From Bathynomus jamesi (lineage: Eukaryota; Arthropoda; Malacostraca; Isopoda; Cirolanidae), in contig JAJOZX010002582.1 of assembly GCA_023014485.1 (NCBI GenBank), positions 174,001 through 238,000 of the forward strand: a DNA stretch of 64,000 nucleotides, read 5' to 3'. The position numbers and the translations under genes are program-made. Below, piece after piece: positions 59,601 through 64,000 of this stretch. The notes below the pieces were generated by a model that was not told the origin of the DNA, did not search any database, and saw only the letters and a program-made list of their open reading frames with translations. How positions within the stretch are numbered: the first letter of the stretch is position 1; every line of letters starts with the position of its first letter.

Positions 59601-60525
59601 GGTGGGCGGAAAGTAGCTCCCTATTTTGGATTGGTAAAAAAATACGTATATTATCCATTTATTTCAGAAGAAATAATATGAAAAGGTAGGCATACATGGT
59701 AGGTTTTCTCTAAAATTCAATGTGGGCTCCAACTCTTTCCACCAGCTTCTGGAGCCGTCCAGGAATGGCGTCCACTGACTTTAGCAGGAACTCCGGCGGG
59801 ATGGAGGACATGACTTCCCGAATTCGGTCCTCCAGTTCTTCCAATGTCCTCGGTTTGGTGCGGTAGACTTCTTCCTTTACCCACCCCCAAAGAAAGAAGT
59901 CGCACGGTGTCAAGTCGGGGCTCCTGGCTGGCCATTGATGTGGACCACGACGACCCATCCAACGCCCAGGGAAGTGGGCATCCAGCCACTCACGGACAAC
60001 AAGAGCGAAGTGCGGAGGGGCGCCATCTTGCATAAATATCAGATCGTCGATGTTCTCCCATGTGCTGACAACCGGCCAGACCTCGTTTCGCAACATAGCA
60101 AGGTACCGCTCAGCATTCATGGTGTTGCGCAGAAGGAACGGGCCCACAACCTGATCTGAGGTCATACCACACCACACCGTTACACTGAACCGATTCTGCC
60201 GTTTTTCAGCGGTAACCGTGCGACTTCTTTCTTTGGGGGTGGGTAAAGGAAGAAGTCTACCCCACCAAACCGAGGACATTGGAAGAACTGGAGGACCGAA
60301 TTCGGGAAGTCATGTCCTCCATCCCGCCGGAGTTCCTGCTAAAGTCAGTGGACGCCATTCCTGGGCGGCTCCAGAAGCTGGTGGAAAGAGTTGGAGCCCA
60401 CATTGAATTTTAGAGAAAACCTACCATGTATGCCTACCTTTTCATATTATTTCTTCTGAAATAAATGGATAATATACGTATTTTTTTACCAATCCAAAAT
60501 AGGGAGCTACTTTCCGCCCACCCTG
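59598..60525 (-). mobile_element. Palindromic Tc1/mariner element with two transposase 3' ends, 928 bp
   Basis: TIRs CAGGGTGGGCGGAAAGTAGC are flanked by TA. The inverted arms are both 311 bp (59598-59908 and 60215-60525) and each carries the transposase C-terminal codons and the 3' non-coding end. A 306-bp spacer (59909-60214) holds the upstream part of the transposase once. The element therefore has two copies of its right end and no true left end. TA tracts adjoin both sides. Confidence 0.92.
59710..60222 (-). pseudogene. Tc1/mariner-type transposase C-terminal half (DD41D-like)
   Basis: The open frame on the minus strand reads RFSVTVWCGMTSDQVVGPFL, then DDLIFMQDGAPPHFALVV with the second catalytic aspartate, then GRWMGRRGPHQWPARSPDLT with PCDFFLWGW carrying the third, ending LQKLVERVGAHIEF. 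There are 41 residues between these two aspartates, the spacing called DD41D (rosa-like) in the Tc1/mariner superfamily. The DNA-binding domain and first aspartate are absent. Upstream of about 60222 the frame runs into the inverted arm and is no longer transposase. Confidence 0.88.
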
Positions 60526-60527
60526 TA

Positions 60528-60558
<31 letters not shown>

Positions 60559-60837
60559 AGTTCGGGAAGAACCGATTCGCCTCTATTTAAAGGGCATATC
60601 TCAGCGGAAAAACAAAGAAAAAGTGAGAGGAAAGACAGAGGAAAAAGAAAGGGTGGAGGGGACAGTCGAAGTGGAAAAAGACCAAGGATGACAAGGACTG
60701 CAGGGTCGAGCCCCATCATCCTTGGGTGCTAGGGCCGGGAGGGCGCACGTGAAACCTCCAGGAACAAGCACGTACAAACGAGCACAAAGAGCACTCAAGA
60801 GCACGAGCTTAGAACCCCCTTGCGGGGTTATATATAT

Positions 60838-60868
<31 letters not shown>

Positions 60869-60871
60869 CAG

Positions 60872-60904
<33 letters not shown>

Positions 60905-61014
60905 CACACAAACTCAGAATGGTCCCCTGAGAAACTTATATGTTAAACACAGACCGTGCATGGAACAAGGAACTCTTCTGGGAAAAAAAAATATATATAT
61001 ATAATATAGTAAAT
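60526..61014. other. Stretch with no gene supported
   Basis: TA, poly-T and CATA tracts (60526-60558, 60831-60900) surround 60580-60830, a purine-rich and then GC-richer segment of unknown origin that may be retroelement untranslated sequence. Confidence 0.4.
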
Positions 61015-61416
61015 ACTCGATGAGTCTGAATTCGGGATGAGTCTGACTCGTCCTCTGTCAAGTGCTATTATTCTTTTGTTTATTTTACTGAGAGAAGTGT
61101 TTTGTTTCCTATGTCAAGTGCCATTATTATTTTGTTTCTTTTACTAAGTGAAGTGTTTTTTTAATACTGTATTGTACGAAAAGGTAAACAATAAAAATTT
61201 TTGTGTTTCGCGCTCAAAATAATTCCAGCAACGGTAAGTGAAACAAAGTTTTATTGTTTTTTAATGTTTATTTTGAACATTGTATTAGACTCTCACTAAT
61301 CAAACTTAAAAGGTTAGAGAGTATTTATGCCTCTTTAGGGGTAAATAGGGGGGTAATTAAGGTAATTCGTAATGAGTCGGACTGGCTAGAGCCCTATATA
61401 GTCCGACTTATCGAGT
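61015..61416. mobile_element. TIR element, about 400 bp, short ends
   Basis: The ends ACTCGATGAGTCTGAATTCG and, inverted, ACTCGATAAGTCGGACTATA share about 12 of 15 terminal positions. AT-rich interior without transposase. A TA-rich flank is present on each side. Confidence 0.5.
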
Positions 61417-61441
61417 GTGTGTATATATATATATATATATA

Positions 61442-61852
61442 CAGGGTGGGCCGTAAGTTTCCATACATAGGAAAAATAAACATTTTTTTATGGACAACCA
61501 TTTTTATTTATATAATATGCTCTACATGGTTGCCATTGTTTTGAAAACACATTTCAATACGTGTTCCCCACTGTTGATGAACACGCATTAGCACAGTTGA
61601 CGTTATGCTTGTAATGGCGTTGGTGATACGTTCCTTTAGATGATTTATGTCTCGTATCTTTTCCTGATACACCATGGCCTTCAAGTGCCCCAAAGATAGA
61701 AATCAAGGGGGTGAGATCTGGGGATCTGGGAGGCCACTCCACAGGACCACGCCGACCAATCCAAGCATCCGGAAACTGCTGATCCAAATACCGACGCACG
61801 TGAAGACCATAATTTAAATTTTCCTATGTATGGAAACTTACGGCCCACCCTG
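61442..61852 (-). mobile_element. Tc1/mariner deletion derivative, 411 bp (copy 2)
   Basis: Same structure as 21682-22094: CAGGGTGGGCCGTAAGTTTC ends, TA flanks, minus-strand codons for the transposase C-terminus only. Only a handful of differences are seen between the two copies (for example GCTTGTAATGGCGTTGGTG against GCTCGTAATGGCGTTAGTG), which points to a recent burst. Confidence 0.9.
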
Positions 61853-61897
<45 letters not shown>

Positions 61898-61899
<2 letters not shown>

Positions 61900-62642
61900 C
61901 ACATAGCAAATCCTCGCAGGACCCGACGGTCCCCTGTCCCCCCACCGTTCCTCTTCTTCCCGCACCTCACCTGCCACGAATCCCCCAGGAGTCTGGGACC
62001 AGGGTTTCCAGGTCCCAGCCACCTCAAACCCTGCCTTCCCAGTACTCCCTGTACACGCCCGAACCTGCCGCCCGGAGCAAGCCGTCGAGGCGGAGACGCC
62101 GGAGCGTGTCACCAGACCCTCCGGCCTCCCAACGTCTCTCTCCCTCTTCCCCTAAGACCAAGAAGACGGCTCGGACCCTTACACCGCCCACCACGTCCAT
62201 CTCTCCCCATCGTAGAAGTCCCACCGTTCTACCCCCACAGACTCTGACAATAGTGGCCGAAATCCACGACCCGCCCTGTACGACGAGACCCAGCCCAGTG
62301 GATCCAGTGGATGCGGCTCTGGCGCAGCTGCACGGTGTGACCGAGGGAAGCTCGGCTGCGCCCACGCCCATGAGTCTCCTGGATCTGCCCTTGCCTCCTG
62401 GTGTCATTTTCTCCACCCCTCCACGAGACCACTCTGGTTCACCTCCTTCCACCCCCATCGTACCTACCCCCCCAACATCCCCGACCCCTCCCTTATCAGC
62501 TACCCTGAGTACGCCCTCCCTCCCACCCGCCCGGTCTTTTTGGTACCCCCCGTCACCACCTAGGGTCCGCCGTGAGACCCCGGACAGGCGGAGTAGCGCC
62601 CCTTTTGGGGTTAACGTGCCCCCCCCCCTGGCCCGACCATAG
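61898..62642 (+). pseudogene. LINE ORF1 C-terminal part, proline/serine-rich
   Basis: Open from the TA tract at about 61898 to the stop at 62642. The protein is dominated by Pro, Ser, Thr and Arg (RSKPSRRRRRSVSPDPPASQ, then PPTSPTPPLSATLSTPSLPP). It precedes an endonuclease-coding ORF2 by about 260 bp and has the same high GC content, so I read it as the ORF1 (gag-like) end of the same LINE. No zinc knuckles are visible. The start is lost or lies beyond the TA tract, so the element is probably 5'-truncated there. Confidence 0.5.
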
Positions 62643-62899
62643 TAGCCCGACAAGGCATTTCCGACCCGCTCAGCCCACGATGTTCCTCTGCCTGCCGTGA
62701 TCCACGCCTCCGGTCTCGCTCGGCCGACTCGACCCCGCAACCTCCGCAGGGTTCGACAGGCCGACCGATTCCTTCCCTGGTGAACGGTAGATAGCCAGCC
62801 ATGCTCCCGACCCAGCCTTCAGTTTCGCGAACTCCAGATCCCCCTTTACACTCCAACCTCCTAGCGCCTACACCTTTACCCATCCCCCTTCATTAACTA

Positions 62900-64000
62900 A
62901 TGGATCCCCCGAAAGCCACGATAGTCCACTGGAACTGTCGAGGAATCTTTGCAAACTATGAAGGCCTTAACTCCTTGATTGCCACTTCCCGTCCGGTGTG
63001 TGTCTGTCTCCAGGAGCTAATCCTGGGGACCAGGTCCATGCCCTGCCCCACTGGTTATTTCTGCGTCGCCACCCCGCCTCCTACCTGCACTCGAAGGGGA
63101 GCTGCCATCCTCGTCCACCACGCAGTACCCTTCTACAATCTCTCCATCCGGTCCCCGCTACAGGTGACTGCCGTCCGGCTCTCCCTGGATAGACAGTACA
63201 CCATTTGTTCAATCTACCTTCCCCCCCACGCTCAAGTCTCCCGCGACGACCTGGTGGAAGTCGTGGAACATCTCCCCAGGCCCTTCCTACTACTGGGCGA
63301 TTTCAATAGTCGTCACCCCTTGTGGGGCGACACACACACCACCTATATGGCCCCAACCCTGATATCCGTCATGACCGAGCTCTCCTTCGAGTGCCTCAAC
63401 GATGGCTCTCCTACATTCTACCATGCCACCACCTGCACTCCATCCTGTATAGACCTGTCCCTCGTATCAACTGATGCCCTCCTAGACTTCACGTGGCAAG
63501 TCCTCCGAGAGGACTATGGCAGTGACCATCTCCCCATTCTACTCACCCTCAATCGACCCGACCAGACCGTACGGGTACCGGTAAGGTGGGTTACCACCGA
63601 CGCGAATTGGGCCCGCTTCTGCGACAACACATATACCACCCTTACAACTGCCCACTTCCCATCCATCGACGGGTGCGTCGCATACTTCGAGTCCGTCGTT
63701 CTAACGGCCGCAAGCACAAGCGTACCACAATCCTCCGCCTACCCCCGCGCCCTACGGGTTCCTTGGTGGACCCCGGAGTGCGCGGAGGCCGTGCGCGCCA
63801 AGAAGGAGGCAACTCGGCGCTTTTACCGGACGCGACTCCCCATCCATCGCACGGAAATGCAGCGGGTCAGGGCCATCGCCCGCCGCACAATGAAGACAGC
63901 GCGCCGAGCCTCTTGGCGTGCCTTTGTGTCCGGCATTACCGTCAACACACCTTCGGCTACCATCTGGAAGAAGGTGCGGGACGTCGAGACGCGACATGTC
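62900..64000 (+). CDS. LINE ORF2 with APE endonuclease, open to the window edge (partial)
   Basis: The ATG at 62900 opens 367 codons without a stop to the end of the window. It encodes the apurinic-type endonuclease that nicks target DNA for target-primed reverse transcription. Motifs in order: ATIVHWNCRGIFANYEGLNS (first metal-binding Asn), VCVCLQELIL (catalytic Glu), GAAILVHHAVPFYN, SIYLPP, LLLGDFNSRHPLWGD (catalytic Asp-x-Asn), CIDLSLVSTDALL and YGSDHLPILL (final Asp-His). The linker to the RT begins with WWTPECAEAVRAKKEATRRF. The layout fits Jockey/I-type LINEs. Its GC-rich codons differ sharply from the AT-rich surroundings. The reverse transcriptase lies beyond the window. Confidence 0.88.
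   Translation, partial: MDPPKATIVHWNCRGIFANYEGLNSLIATSRPVCVCLQELILGTRSMPCPTGYFCVATPPPTCTRRGAAILVHHAVPFYNLSIRSPLQVTAVRLSLDRQYTICSIYLPPHAQVSRDDLVEVVEHLPRPFLLLGDFNSRHPLWGDTHTTYMAPTLISVMTELSFECLNDGSPTFYHATTCTPSCIDLSLVSTDALLDFTWQVLREDYGSDHLPILLTLNRPDQTVRVPVRWVTTDANWARFCDNTYTTLTTAHFPSIDGCVAYFESVVLTAASTSVPQSSAYPRALRVPWWTPECAEAVRAKKEATRRFYRTRLPIHRTEMQRVRAIARRTMKTARRASWRAFVSGITVNTPSATIWKKVRDVETRHV

Noticed and set aside
60218..60406. Separate plus-strand gene
   Set aside because: It is the antisense of the transposase codons in the inverted right arm of the palindromic element.
62024..62740. Minus-strand glycine-rich 238-codon frame
   Set aside because: It is the antisense of the proline-rich LINE ORF1. 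High GC content keeps the opposite frame open.

Overview
This window is non-coding-rich eukaryotic nuclear DNA, most likely from an arthropod and plausibly a decapod crustacean. The organism is inferred from content: spliced coding exons, AT-rich sequence packed with (TA)n and (AC)n microsatellites, and a mixture of mariner, other Tc1/mariner, hAT, CR1-like and Jockey-like elements with tRNA- and 5S-like SINEs. No species can be named from the sequence. There are no operons, no bacterial signals and no CRISPR.

Host gene: the only well supported cellular coding sequence is two consecutive plus-strand exons at 27639-27775 and 28581-29260. Both have clean AG/GT borders and matching phase. They encode a basic helical stretch followed by a GC-rich Ser/Pro/Arg-rich and acidic, probably disordered region. 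I do not recognise the gene, and its other exons lie elsewhere. An unassigned minus-strand ORF at 44949-45293 is a weak second candidate.

Layout. 1-11 kb: SINEs, several terminal-inverted-repeat (TIR) elements without a complete transposase, foldbacks and microsatellites. 11.1-12.4 kb: a full-length but broken mariner with TA target-site duplication (TSD). 12.7-15.4 kb: a foldback MITE and a broken minus-strand multi-copy arthropod-type protein gene, itself split by a 227-bp TA-inserted MITE. 16-18.2 kb: a SINE split by a 376-bp element with 9-bp TSD, then a hAT-type MITE with 8-bp TSD. 18.4-23 kb: a degenerate LINE with an esterase-like ORF1, endonuclease and RT remnants. 23.6-25.1 kb: a second, minus-strand CR1-like LINE. 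27.6-29.3 kb: the host exons. 29-49 kb: mostly AT-rich sequence with palindromic TIR elements between TA tracts. 49-51.7 kb: a Jockey-like LINE. 51.7-59.5 kb: a CR1-like LINE carrying two nested DNA transposons. 59.6-61.9 kb: Tc1/mariner derivatives. 61.9-64 kb: a GC-rich LINE whose ORF2 endonuclease is open to the window edge.

Most informative structure: the nested stack at 51.7-59.5 kb. The minus-strand LINE copy at 23.6-25.1 kb is the same family and is uninterrupted at both insertion points. It therefore serves as an in-window empty site that fixes the ends and TSDs of a nearly intact hAT (52701-55500, CTTGAAAG) and of a transposon with TIRs above 420 bp, superfamily unknown to me (56356-59209, CTT). 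A second theme is Tc1/mariner elements rebuilt as palindromes: one has two transposase 3' ends (59598-60525), another has two 5' ends (35866-36194).
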